64,000 bases of DNA from Sabulicella rubraurantiaca (lineage in GTDB: Bacteria > Pseudomonadota > Alphaproteobacteria > Acetobacterales > Acetobacteraceae): positions 1 through 64,000 of the forward strand of contig NZ_JAFEUU010000004.1 in assembly GCF_017355885.1 (NCBI RefSeq), given 5' to 3'. The notes under the pieces were generated by a model, which was given only the letters and a program-made list of their open reading frames with translations, was not told where the DNA came from and made no database searches. A program made the translations under genes and the position numbers. Positions within the stretch are counted from its first letter, which is position 1. Each line of letters starts with the position of its first letter. Positions 56,863 through 64,000 of the stretch are shown in pieces.

Positions 56863-57846
56863 ATGCTCGCGATGACATTGCCACGCCGCGTAACCCTGCT
56901 GGCCGCCCTCGCCGCCCCGTCGCTGGCGCTGGCGCAGTCCCGCTTCCCCAGCCGGGCCTTGCGCGTCTTTGTTCCCTGGACACCGGGTGGCGCGACCGAC
57001 TTGCAGATGCGCGCGGTCTGCGAGGTCGCCTCGCGCCATCTGGGCCAATCCATTGTTGTCGAAAACAAGCCTGGCGCTTCGGGCACGCTGGGCGCGCAGA
57101 TCCTGGCCCGTGAGGCGCGGCCGGACGGGTACACGCTCAGCCAGATGCCCAACGGCGTCTTCCGCATGCCCGCGATGATGCGCGCCCAGAACATGACGCC
57201 ACCCTTCGACCCGATGACCGACTTCACCTGGATCCTACGCATGGTGGGCTACATGGGCGGCGTGGTGGTGCGGCCTGATGCGCCCTGGCGCAGCATGCCT
57301 GAGCTTATCTCACATGCCCGCGCAAATCCGGGCACGCTCTTCTACGGCACGCCCGGCGCCAACACGACCGACGTGACGATGACGCGCCTCGCCCAGCTTC
57401 TCGACATCCAGTGGACCGCCGTTCCCTTTCGAGGCGCCGCGCCCAATCTGCAGGCCCTGCTTGGCGGGCAGATCGATTTCTCGGCCGAAACTTCCGCCTG
57501 GGCCGACATGGCGCTGGAAGGGCGGGTGCGGCCCCTGGCGCTGTGGATGGCGTCGCGTGCGGCGCGCTTCCCGGATGTGCCGACCTTCCGCGAACTTGGA
57601 CACGACATCGTCTCGGAGAGCGCCTACGGGCTTGCCGCGCCGCGCGGCACGCCCCCGGCCATCGTCAAGATCCTGCACGACGCCTTCAAGCTGGCAGTGC
57701 ATGACCCGCAGCACTTGGCCGTGCTGGCCCGCTTTGACATGCCCGTGCGTTACCTGGACAGCGAGGCCTATGCGGATGATGTGCGCCAGGTCAACGCGCA
57801 GGAGATCGCAACGGTGGAAGCCCTCGGCCTGCGCCCCGGCGGCTGA
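56863..57846 (+). CDS. Bug/TctC-family periplasmic solute receptor
   Basis: A 327-residue receptor with signal peptide LLAALAAPSLALAQ. Bug motifs are VPWTPGGATDLQMRAV, VVENKPGASGTLG and REARPDGYTL. It is preceded by 233 bases without a gene, so it is probably its own transcription unit. Confidence 0.92.
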   Translation: MLAMTLPRRVTLLAALAAPSLALAQSRFPSRALRVFVPWTPGGATDLQMRAVCEVASRHLGQSIVVENKPGASGTLGAQILAREARPDGYTLSQMPNGVFRMPAMMRAQNMTPPFDPMTDFTWILRMVGYMGGVVVRPDAPWRSMPELISHARANPGTLFYGTPGANTTDVTMTRLAQLLDIQWTAVPFRGAAPNLQALLGGQIDFSAETSAWADMALEGRVRPLALWMASRAARFPDVPTFRELGHDIVSESAYGLAAPRGTPPAIVKILHDAFKLAVHDPQHLAVLARFDMPVRYLDSEAYADDVRQVNAQEIATVEALGLRPGG

Positions 57847-57929
57847 GTAGCCCCGGACCTTGGAGTAGAGCGCCTTCACCGCTTGACTGTCGGATTGGGC
57901 GTCAGCTGAGCGGTCGAAGAGGGGGCGCT

Positions 57930-58712
57930 TCAGGCACCTTCGGCGGGGTCGTACAGCACGCCCGCCGCGGCGAAGCCGCCATCCACGTTGAGCATGTGTC
58001 CGGCGACGAAGGCGCAATCATCCCCGCTGAGGAAGGCGACCGCGCCGGCGATATCCGCCGGCGTGCCGTAGCGCTTCACCGCCATGCGGTCGAGGAAGGC
58101 CGCACGCTGCCGCGGACCGTGCGCCGTGCGGGCGATCTGCGTCGGGCCCGGCGCGACGCCGTTCACCACGATGCCGTAGGGGGCGAGTTCGACCGCGAGC
58201 ACCTTGGTGAGGGTCTCGATGCCTCCCTTGCTCGCCCCATAGGCAGCTCGCCCGGTGCCGCCGAACTGGCCAGACACCGAGGAGACCATGACGATCCGGC
58301 CGCCGGGCCCGCCCTCGACGTCTCGCGCCATCGCGCGCGCCGCGGCCTGTGCCGTCACGAAGCAGCCGAGCAAATTCGTCCGGATCACCTTCTCGAAGGC
58401 CGCCACTGGCATTTCCAGTACCGGGACACGGTCGGTGATGCCCGCATTGCAGACGGCTATGCGCAAACGCCCGAATTGTGCTTCGGCCTCCGCGACCGCC
58501 GCAGCCGCGTCCGTCTCCGAGGCCACATCCATGCGGAACGGCTGTGCCTTTCCTCCGGCGCGCCGAATTCCGTCCGCGACCGATGTCGCGCCTTCGAAGT
58601 TGATGTCCGCGACCAGCACGGACGCGCCCTCGCTGGCGAGCCGCTCCGCGATGCCAGCGCCGATGCCCGAGCCGCCCCCTGTCACGAGGGCTGTGCGTCC
58701 TGCGAGCCTCAC
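57930..58712 (-). CDS. SDR-family oxidoreductase
   Basis: A 260-residue short-chain dehydrogenase. It has TGGGSGIGAGIA, CNAGITD in place of NNAG, Ser in MVSSVSGQ and YGASK. The C-terminus has MLNVDGGF. The GTG start overlaps the cyclase stop (GTGA), and it is the last gene of a Bug + cyclase + SDR operon. Confidence 0.92.
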   Translation of the reverse strand: MRLAGRTALVTGGGSGIGAGIAERLASEGASVLVADINFEGATSVADGIRRAGGKAQPFRMDVASETDAAAAVAEAEAQFGRLRIAVCNAGITDRVPVLEMPVAAFEKVIRTNLLGCFVTAQAAARAMARDVEGGPGGRIVMVSSVSGQFGGTGRAAYGASKGGIETLTKVLAVELAPYGIVVNGVAPGPTQIARTAHGPRQRAAFLDRMAVKRYGTPADIAGAVAFLSGDDCAFVAGHMLNVDGGFAAAGVLYDPAEGA

Positions 58713-59389
58713 GGCGTGTCGTCCGTCTCGACGGCGATAACGCGGGCTGGAGCACCATCGGAGTCAGGGAGGCGGATCGGCAGGCCGATCATCTGATTGC
58801 GCGCCTGGCGGAGCGCGCCCGTGTTGCAGAGATACTCGAACATGATCACCCCGCGCGCGAGCAGGTGGAAATGCGTGACGTGTTCCGGCAGGGGCGGGCG
58901 AGCCTCGCCGGTCAGGAAGAAGCGGATGCAGTGGTCCTGCGGGAAGTCGAAGCCGACCGCCTTGATCCCGCGCTCGCGCAACCAGATCGAGCCCTCCGCC
59001 GTCATCCATGGGGCTTGCAGCCAGAAATCCGGCGTGTCGATGCTCGCCCGCTCGTCCCAGCGGGTGCGGATCAGGGCGAAGTCGCCGGGCTGGAGATGCG
59101 CGCCAGCGGCGGCCAGGCGCTCCAGTTCGATCGGGGTGTTCGCCGGAACGTCCGAGACATCCAGCACCGCACCGGGACCGACCGTCATGTCCAGCGCGAT
59201 GGCGTCCGTGGTGAAGCCCTCGGGATCGACGTGGCGAGGGCTGTCCATGTGGGTGAAGGCATGGACGTTCCAGCCTGCCCAGGTCGCCTGACCGGCGCCG
59301 GCGTCGTGGCTCTTGGCCAGACGGCGCTCGACCGGCCAGCGAAAATGACCGGTCCGGACGGGGGTGGAGAGATCGATCAGGCGCGACAT
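58709..59389 (-). CDS. Cyclase family protein (kynurenine formamidase-like fold)
   Basis: A 226-residue member of the cyclase/kynurenine-formamidase family, metal-dependent hydrolases of amides or lactones. The signature HxGTHxDxPxH reads HAFTHMDSPRH here, so Gly is replaced by Phe while the His and Asp ligands remain. It is 11 bases downstream of the Bug receptor gene and overlaps the SDR gene. A catabolic hydrolysis step is inferred. Confidence 0.88.
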   Translation of the reverse strand: MSRLIDLSTPVRTGHFRWPVERRLAKSHDAGAGQATWAGWNVHAFTHMDSPRHVDPEGFTTDAIALDMTVGPGAVLDVSDVPANTPIELERLAAAGAHLQPGDFALIRTRWDERASIDTPDFWLQAPWMTAEGSIWLRERGIKAVGFDFPQDHCIRFFLTGEARPPLPEHVTHFHLLARGVIMFEYLCNTGALRQARNQMIGLPIRLPDSDGAPARVIAVETDDTP

Positions 59390-59400
59390 GGAGATGGTCC

Positions 59401-60420
59401 CTACCCGTCCCGCCAGGGGCGCTGCTGCCAGACGGCGCGCAGAGCTTCCGCCTCGCGGAAGACGAGGGCGCGCGTCTCCTCCGCGCTGCGGTAGCGCAGT
59501 GGGATGAAGAGTCGCTCGGCCTCGGCGGTCCAGGCCGGGTCGCGCATGGTCGCCGCGATCATGCTGGAGAGGCGCTCCCTTATGGAGGGTGGCGTCGCGG
59601 CGGGGACGACGAGGCTGCGCACGACGCCGGTGTCGAGCGGGTAGCCAGCCTCCCGGAAGGTGGGCACCTCCCTCGTCATGGCGAAACGCTCCGTTCCAGC
59701 CGTGGCCAGGGGGCGCACCCTTCCCTCCCGGATCAGGGAGACGCTTTCACCCATGTTCATGGAGGCGACCTGGATGTGCCCCGCTATCAACGCGGTCACC
59801 GTCGGCGCCTGACCCGCATAAGGTATGTGATTGAGGCGGATGTCGGCCGCGCGCTCAAGACCGATCATGAGCAGGTGGTCATCCGAGCCGATCCCGGCGG
59901 TGCCGACCGCGACCACCCCGGGATTGGACCGTGCGAAGGACACAAGGTCGGCCACGGTGCGGAACCGGCTGTCGGGAGCGACGTGGAAACCGCTCGGATC
60001 CTCCACGATCGAGCCGAGAAAGGCGAAGTCCTCCAGTCGGTAGCGCGGCTGGCGCTCGATCATGATGGTTTGGAGGCTGGGGGTGATGACGGTGCCCATG
60101 GTGTAGCCGTCTGGCGCGGCCTGGGCCGTTGCTGTGTAGCCAACCTCGGCCCCGGCGCCGGGGCGGTTGATGACGATGAAGCGCGCCCCGGGCAGGCGCC
60201 GTTCGAAATGGCTCGTCATGGCGCGGATGTTGATGTCGGTCCCGCCGCCGGGTGGGAAGGGAACGATGATCTGAATCGGCCGCTCGGCCGGCCAGGCACT
60301 GGCGCCCCCTGGAGCGGCCTGCTGCGCTCGCGTAATCTGCGGCGCAAAGAGCATGCCGTTGGCAAGACCGGCACCAAGACTGGTGGTGGCGGTCAGCAAC
60401 CCACGACGCGACATCCTCAT
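59401..60420 (-). CDS. Bug/TctC-family periplasmic solute receptor
   Basis: A 339-residue receptor from the ATG at 60420 (GAGGGGGA upstream; the frame extends to 60450). A Tat-like signal, MSRRGLLTATTSLGAG, is followed by VPFPPGGGTDINIRAM. The usual PDGYT is AAPDGYTM. It is the first gene of the operon with the cyclase and SDR. Confidence 0.92.
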   Translation of the reverse strand: MRMSRRGLLTATTSLGAGLANGMLFAPQITRAQQAAPGGASAWPAERPIQIIVPFPPGGGTDINIRAMTSHFERRLPGARFIVINRPGAGAEVGYTATAQAAPDGYTMGTVITPSLQTIMIERQPRYRLEDFAFLGSIVEDPSGFHVAPDSRFRTVADLVSFARSNPGVVAVGTAGIGSDDHLLMIGLERAADIRLNHIPYAGQAPTVTALIAGHIQVASMNMGESVSLIREGRVRPLATAGTERFAMTREVPTFREAGYPLDTGVVRSLVVPAATPPSIRERLSSMIAATMRDPAWTAEAERLFIPLRYRSAEETRALVFREAEALRAVWQQRPWRDG

Positions 60421-60598
60421 GCGGCGATCCCCCTCTCGGCCCGTCCTCATCGGGGTGGGCTCGTCTTGCCGGGGAGACTAGCACCGCAACTCGGCACGGC
60501 AAGGCGTTCTGGGTTTATCGCTCCGACACGTCACGACAACACCCATTGCCCGCGTCGCCCATTGCCTGCACAGTTTCTTCGTTCGGGAGATTGGACGC

Positions 60599-61348
60599 AT
60601 GTCGGGACCCGTTCGGATTGCGATGGTCACGGGTGCGCAGCAGGGCATCGGCCGCGCTGCCGCACTCGCGCTCGCTGCCGATGGCTGCGACATCGCAATC
60701 AACTGGCTTGATGACGAGGAAGCCGCACGCGCACTTGCTGGGGAGATTGCAGCTCTCGGACGGCGCAGCGTGCTGCTGCGTGGTGATGTTTCGTCGGTGG
60801 ATGAATGCCGCTGCTTGGTGGCTGATACCGTCAGCGGGCTCGGCAGGATCGACCTGCTCGTCAACAATGCCGGCATCTTTCCCCGCGTGCCCTTCCTGGA
60901 GATGACGGAAGCCGAGTGGGATCGCGTGACCACCGTCAATCTAAAGGGCAGCGTCTTCTGCGCACAGGCCGCTGCGCAGGCCATGGTCGAGGCCCGGACC
61001 TGTGGGGCGATCATCAACCTCAGCTCCGCCGCACTGCGCGGCATGCCGCTGGGCGTGCACTATGCCGCGACAAAGGCCGGGCTGGTCGGTGCGACGCGCT
61101 CCATGGCGCTCGCCCTCGCACCGCATGGCATCCGCGTGAACGCCATCGCGCCGGGCCTGACCGACACGGCCCAACCGCGCTACGGGAACACCGAGGAAGA
61201 GCTGGCCGAAATGGCGAAAGCCATTCCCCTCGGACGCATGGGGCGCCCTGCCGACATTGCGGAGTTGGTGGTCTTCCTCGCATCGGACCGCGCCGAGTGG
61301 ATCACCGGACAGACCTATCACGTCAACGGCGGCGCCTACATGCGGTAG
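60599..61348 (+). CDS. SDR-family oxidoreductase
   Basis: A 249-residue short-chain dehydrogenase with VTGAQQGIGRAA, NNAGIFP, Ser in NLSSAALRG and YAATK. The C-terminus TYHVNGGAY is typical. It precedes the ABC transporter genes by 30 bases, suggesting a shared transcript. Confidence 0.93.
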   Translation: MSGPVRIAMVTGAQQGIGRAAALALAADGCDIAINWLDDEEAARALAGEIAALGRRSVLLRGDVSSVDECRCLVADTVSGLGRIDLLVNNAGIFPRVPFLEMTEAEWDRVTTVNLKGSVFCAQAAAQAMVEARTCGAIINLSSAALRGMPLGVHYAATKAGLVGATRSMALALAPHGIRVNAIAPGLTDTAQPRYGNTEEELAEMAKAIPLGRMGRPADIAELVVFLASDRAEWITGQTYHVNGGAYMR

Positions 61349-61378
61349 CGCAGCCCGAGCAGCTTGGAGACCAGGACG

Positions 61379-62389
61379 ATGAAGCACGACACGAATCTCG
61401 GGCGCCGCACCCTCCTGGTCGCGGGAAGCACGGCTCTGGCACTGCCCGCACTCGCGCAAGGGCGGGCCGGCCGCACCGACAAGGTCGTTTTCGGCATCGG
61501 GCTTTCTGCGCCCTTCGCGCCCTATGTCGCGCTGGTCGATCGTGGCATCGCGGCGCGGCACGGGCTGAATGCCGAGTATCGCATCTTCGAGTCCTCAATC
61601 GGCGGCATGGAAGCCGTGGTCACCGGCAACGCACACGTGGCCTTCGGGAGCGAACTCTCGGCCCTGCGGCCGCGCGCGTCCGGGGCGCGCATCCTTGGCG
61701 TCGGCCGGCCCTTGGTGTCGGATAAGGATATTGGCATCGGGGTCAGCGCAGCCATCCAGGGACCGCAGGATTTCCGAGGCAAGCGCGTCGGCATGATCCG
61801 TGGCACGGCGGCGGACTACCTCTTCCATCTGTTCTGCCGACGCCATGGTCTTACTGAAGGCAATGGGCCGAACGACGTCCGTATCCTGGCCGTCCAGGCG
61901 CCGGAATGGGTGCCGGCACTTCAGCGCGGCGACATCGATGCCTTCTTCGGGTGGGAGCCGTGGCTGACACGCCTGCCGACCATCGTGCGTGGCGCGCGCG
62001 TCTACGCCTATTCGTCCGACGACGGCCTGTATCAGCTCTGGTACACCATGGTGTTCCGGGAAGACTGGGCGCGCGAGGACCCGGACAGCGCCGGGGCCGC
62101 ATATCGCGCGGTGGCGGACGCCATGACTTGGGTGAATGCGAACCGGGACGAGGCAGTCCAGCTTGCCGCACGCACCTTCCGGACACCGGTCAACGACATG
62201 CGCGTGCAGATGGCGGGAAACACCTACCTTCTCGACACGAAGCGCGAGCATCCCGTGCGGATCAAGCAGGTCGCGGCCTGGGCGAAGGATCGAGGGCTGC
62301 TCAACGCCGACAATACGGACCGGCTGGTCGATGACTACTACTACCCCGAGATTGCGCGGCGATACGCACCACAGCTGACGGATTTCTGA
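61379..62389 (+). CDS. ABC transporter substrate-binding protein (SsuA/NMT1-like)
   Basis: A 336-residue receptor of the NMT1/SsuA type. I chose the ATG at 61379 (GGAG upstream); a TTG at 61364 is in frame. Signal: RRTLLVAGSTALALPALAQ. Typical stretches are GGMEAVVTGNAHVAFGSE, KRVGMIRGTAADY and FFGWEPWLTRLP. Ligands of this class include sulfonates, nitriles and thiamine precursors. ATPase and permease genes follow. Confidence 0.91.
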   Translation: MKHDTNLGRRTLLVAGSTALALPALAQGRAGRTDKVVFGIGLSAPFAPYVALVDRGIAARHGLNAEYRIFESSIGGMEAVVTGNAHVAFGSELSALRPRASGARILGVGRPLVSDKDIGIGVSAAIQGPQDFRGKRVGMIRGTAADYLFHLFCRRHGLTEGNGPNDVRILAVQAPEWVPALQRGDIDAFFGWEPWLTRLPTIVRGARVYAYSSDDGLYQLWYTMVFREDWAREDPDSAGAAYRAVADAMTWVNANRDEAVQLAARTFRTPVNDMRVQMAGNTYLLDTKREHPVRIKQVAAWAKDRGLLNADNTDRLVDDYYYPEIARRYAPQLTDF

Positions 62390-62394
62390 GCGGC

Positions 62395-63183
62395 ATGAGC
62401 TTGATCCGCTTTGCCGGCGTCGACTTCCATTACGGTCCGGCGGGACCTTCAGCTTCCGCCATCCTGAAGGGTTTCGACCTCGAGATCGCGCGGGGCGAGT
62501 TCTACGTCCTTCTTGGTCCGTCGGGATGCGGCAAGACGACGGCGCTGAACCTCCTCGCGGGATTCGAGAGGCCGAATGCGGGCACTCTCATCATGGACGG
62601 CCGGCCCATTGGCGCGCCCGGGATGGACCGCGTCGTGATCTTTCAGGGCGATGACAGCCTCTATCCCTGGTTGACGGCGCAGGAGAATGTTGAGTTTCCG
62701 CTGCGCATGACCGGCATCAGCGCGGGCGAGAGGCGGAGGCGGGCCAAGCTCTGGCTCTCCCGGGTCGGGCTGGCGAACCATGGGCAGAAGTTTCCGCACC
62801 AGCTGTCGGGCGGCATGAAGCAGCGCATCCAGATCGCGCGTGCCCTGGTCTGCGATGCGCCCGTCCTGCTGATGGATGAGCCCTTCGGGGCGCTTGATGC
62901 CCAGACGCGGACGATCCTTCAGGACGAGCTTGTCGCGATCTGCAGCGGCTCCGGCGCGACCGTCTTGTTCATCACGCATGACATCGCGGAGGCCATCATC
63001 CTGGCCGACCGCATCGGTGTCATGCGCGCGGGCCCAGGCAGCGCCATCAAGGACGAGTTCGCGCTTGATCTCCCTCGCCCGCGCAACCGCGGCAGCGTTG
63101 AGTTCGCCGCAGCCTATGACCGCATCCAGCGTGTGCTGGGTGAGGAGGTGAGGAAGGTCGTCTCCCGGGAGGCGGCAGCGTGA
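62395..63183 (+). CDS. ABC transporter ATP-binding protein (SsuB/TauB-like)
   Basis: A 262-residue ATPase with Walker A GPSGCGKT, signature QLSGGMKQRI, Walker B VLLMDEPFGALD and switch His in ITHDIAEA. The start is 5 bases after the receptor stop, and the stop overlaps the permease start (GTGA). Confidence 0.94.
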   Translation: MSLIRFAGVDFHYGPAGPSASAILKGFDLEIARGEFYVLLGPSGCGKTTALNLLAGFERPNAGTLIMDGRPIGAPGMDRVVIFQGDDSLYPWLTAQENVEFPLRMTGISAGERRRRAKLWLSRVGLANHGQKFPHQLSGGMKQRIQIARALVCDAPVLLMDEPFGALDAQTRTILQDELVAICSGSGATVLFITHDIAEAIILADRIGVMRAGPGSAIKDEFALDLPRPRNRGSVEFAAAYDRIQRVLGEEVRKVVSREAAA

Positions 63184-63953
63184 GCAGTGCAGGCCATTAT
63201 CTTTCCTGGCTTGCCCTGCGCGTTCTCCCCTTCATCGGCCTGATCTTCCTTTGGGACGCTGCGGCGAGAGCATTCGACGTGCCCGTGCTGTTTCCCACGC
63301 CCCTCGCGACCTGGGATAAGGCAGTGCAGCTTGTTGGCGAGGGACAGCTGCAAAGCGACATCGCCATCAGCCTCTGGCGCATCGGGGTCGGATTTGCCGT
63401 CGGCTGTGTCCTCGGAACGGTCCTGGGCCTGATGATGGGATTGTCGCGCCCTGTCGCCGATATCCTCGGCCCCTTCGTCCACACGCTGCGCTTCATCGGA
63501 CCGATCGCCTGGATCTCGGCGGTGATGATCTGGTTCGGACTGGGCGAGACCTCGAAGATCGTCCTGATCGTCTACACCACGACCTTCGTCGTGCTTGTCA
63601 GCGCCATGATCGGCGTGATGACCATCCATCCCAACAAGCTGCGCGCGGCCCGTGTCTTCGGTGCGCGTGGCTGGCGGCTGTTCCTCTATGTCACCTTTCC
63701 CGCGACGCTTCCGCACATCCTCTCCGGCGCACGGCTCGCGATGATGAACTCTTTCATGACCATCATCGCGGCCGAGATGGTCGCGGCCCGCGAGGGTCTC
63801 GGGTTTCTGATCTTCAACTCGCGCCAGTGGATGGAGGTGGACGCGATCTTCGTCGGCATGATCGCGCTCGGCCTTCTGGGGCTCATGGCGGACATGCTGA
63901 TGGTCCTGCTCACCGGCCTCCTGTTCCGCCGCTTCAGGCCGCTCTCGCCTTGA
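63180..63953 (+). CDS. ABC transporter permease (SsuC/TauC-like)
   Basis: A 257-residue inner-membrane permease with about six TM segments. The EAA-like loop is RAARVFGARGWRLFLYVTFP. It starts with GTG overlapping the ATPase stop. Its stop overlaps the next gene (TTGA). Confidence 0.92.
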   Translation: MSSAGHYLSWLALRVLPFIGLIFLWDAAARAFDVPVLFPTPLATWDKAVQLVGEGQLQSDIAISLWRIGVGFAVGCVLGTVLGLMMGLSRPVADILGPFVHTLRFIGPIAWISAVMIWFGLGETSKIVLIVYTTTFVVLVSAMIGVMTIHPNKLRAARVFGARGWRLFLYVTFPATLPHILSGARLAMMNSFMTIIAAEMVAAREGLGFLIFNSRQWMEVDAIFVGMIALGLLGLMADMLMVLLTGLLFRRFRPLSP

Positions 63954-64000
63954 ACGCCGCGGTCCGGCAATCGCTGCTCCGCAGCGCACTGGCCGTGATC
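63950..64000 (+). CDS. Start of a further gene, probably a second permease (truncated by the window)
   Basis: A TTG overlapping the permease stop opens NAAVRQSLLRSALAVI, a short charged start leading into a hydrophobic stretch, as in transporter permeases. Only 17 residues are visible, so the identity is tentative. Confidence 0.4.
   Translation, partial: MNAAVRQSLLRSALAVI

Noticed and set aside
63114-63989. Long minus-strand frame antisense to the ABC permease
   Set aside because: Its composition (Asp/His/Arg/Gln-rich) is that of the reverse strand of a membrane protein, and the plus strand encodes an obvious permease.
1-64000. CRISPR arrays, tRNA and rRNA genes, riboswitches
   Set aside because: No regularly spaced repeats or recognisable RNA gene sequences were seen; reading by eye cannot exclude a single tRNA.

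Overview
The window is a GC-rich bacterial chromosome segment. Many solitary Bug/TctC-type periplasmic solute receptors are interleaved with short-chain dehydrogenases, amidohydrolase-like enzymes and one-component regulators. This gene style is typical of Acetobacteraceae such as Roseomonas and its relatives, and also of some Betaproteobacteria. I infer an alphaproteobacterium of the Roseomonas type from gene content only. No rRNA, tRNA or CRISPR array was recognised.

Region 1 (about 1-17,000) is an accessory, conflict-like island. A plus-strand run (815-6644) encodes a four-TM membrane protein, a Dyp-type heme peroxidase, a cytochrome P450 with an atypical I-helix, and a DNase I-fold (EEP) enzyme. 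It converges on a minus-strand run (14377-6715). In transcription order that run encodes a nucleoside-deoxyribosyltransferase-like/TPR/SLOG protein related to the DUF4071 'TRAFs-binding' proteins, a TIR-receiver fusion, a SLATT-like 2TM-repeat membrane protein, a lipoprotein, and a three-domain peptidoglycan hydrolase. To the left is the start of an M6-type metalloprotease with an apparent frameshift. To the right is a TIR protein with one TM segment and a predicted periplasmic beta-propeller plus SPOR-like tail. I read this as a candidate nucleotide-signal/TIR immune or cell-death system with envelope-directed and oxidative partners. It is the most interesting part of the window.

Region 2 (about 17,000-23,100) holds a Bug receptor, an HtpG chaperone, a small secreted protein and an MFS transporter. 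Two copies of a 44-bp repeat (38/44 identical) lie at its ends, the right one at a decayed tyrosine-recombinase gene. This suggests a mobile-element boundary.

Region 3 (about 23,200-48,900) is a catabolic patchwork. It contains YjbQ, Bug + DUF1028, a LivK-like receptor, a PanE-like reductase divergent from an SDR + Bug pair, and a luciferase-like monooxygenase + SDR + M20 peptidase operon. These are followed by an M28-like peptidase with a FadR-type GntR regulator, a LysR-regulated Bug + AtuA-fusion + Bug cluster, and an SDR, a polysaccharide deacetylase, an Asp/Glu racemase-like protein and an SDR pair. A similar operator-like sequence precedes both the GntR gene and the monooxygenase operon, suggesting one regulon.

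Region 4 (48,233-56,629) is a cupin-XRE regulator divergent from a complete Dpp/Opp peptide ABC transporter operon. The operon continues into a DAO-type FAD oxidoreductase and a GhrA-like D-2-hydroxyacid dehydrogenase. Region 5 (56,863-64,000) has a Bug receptor, an SDR + cyclase + Bug operon on the minus strand, and an SDR followed by an SsuABC/TauABC-like ABC transporter whose next gene runs off the right edge.
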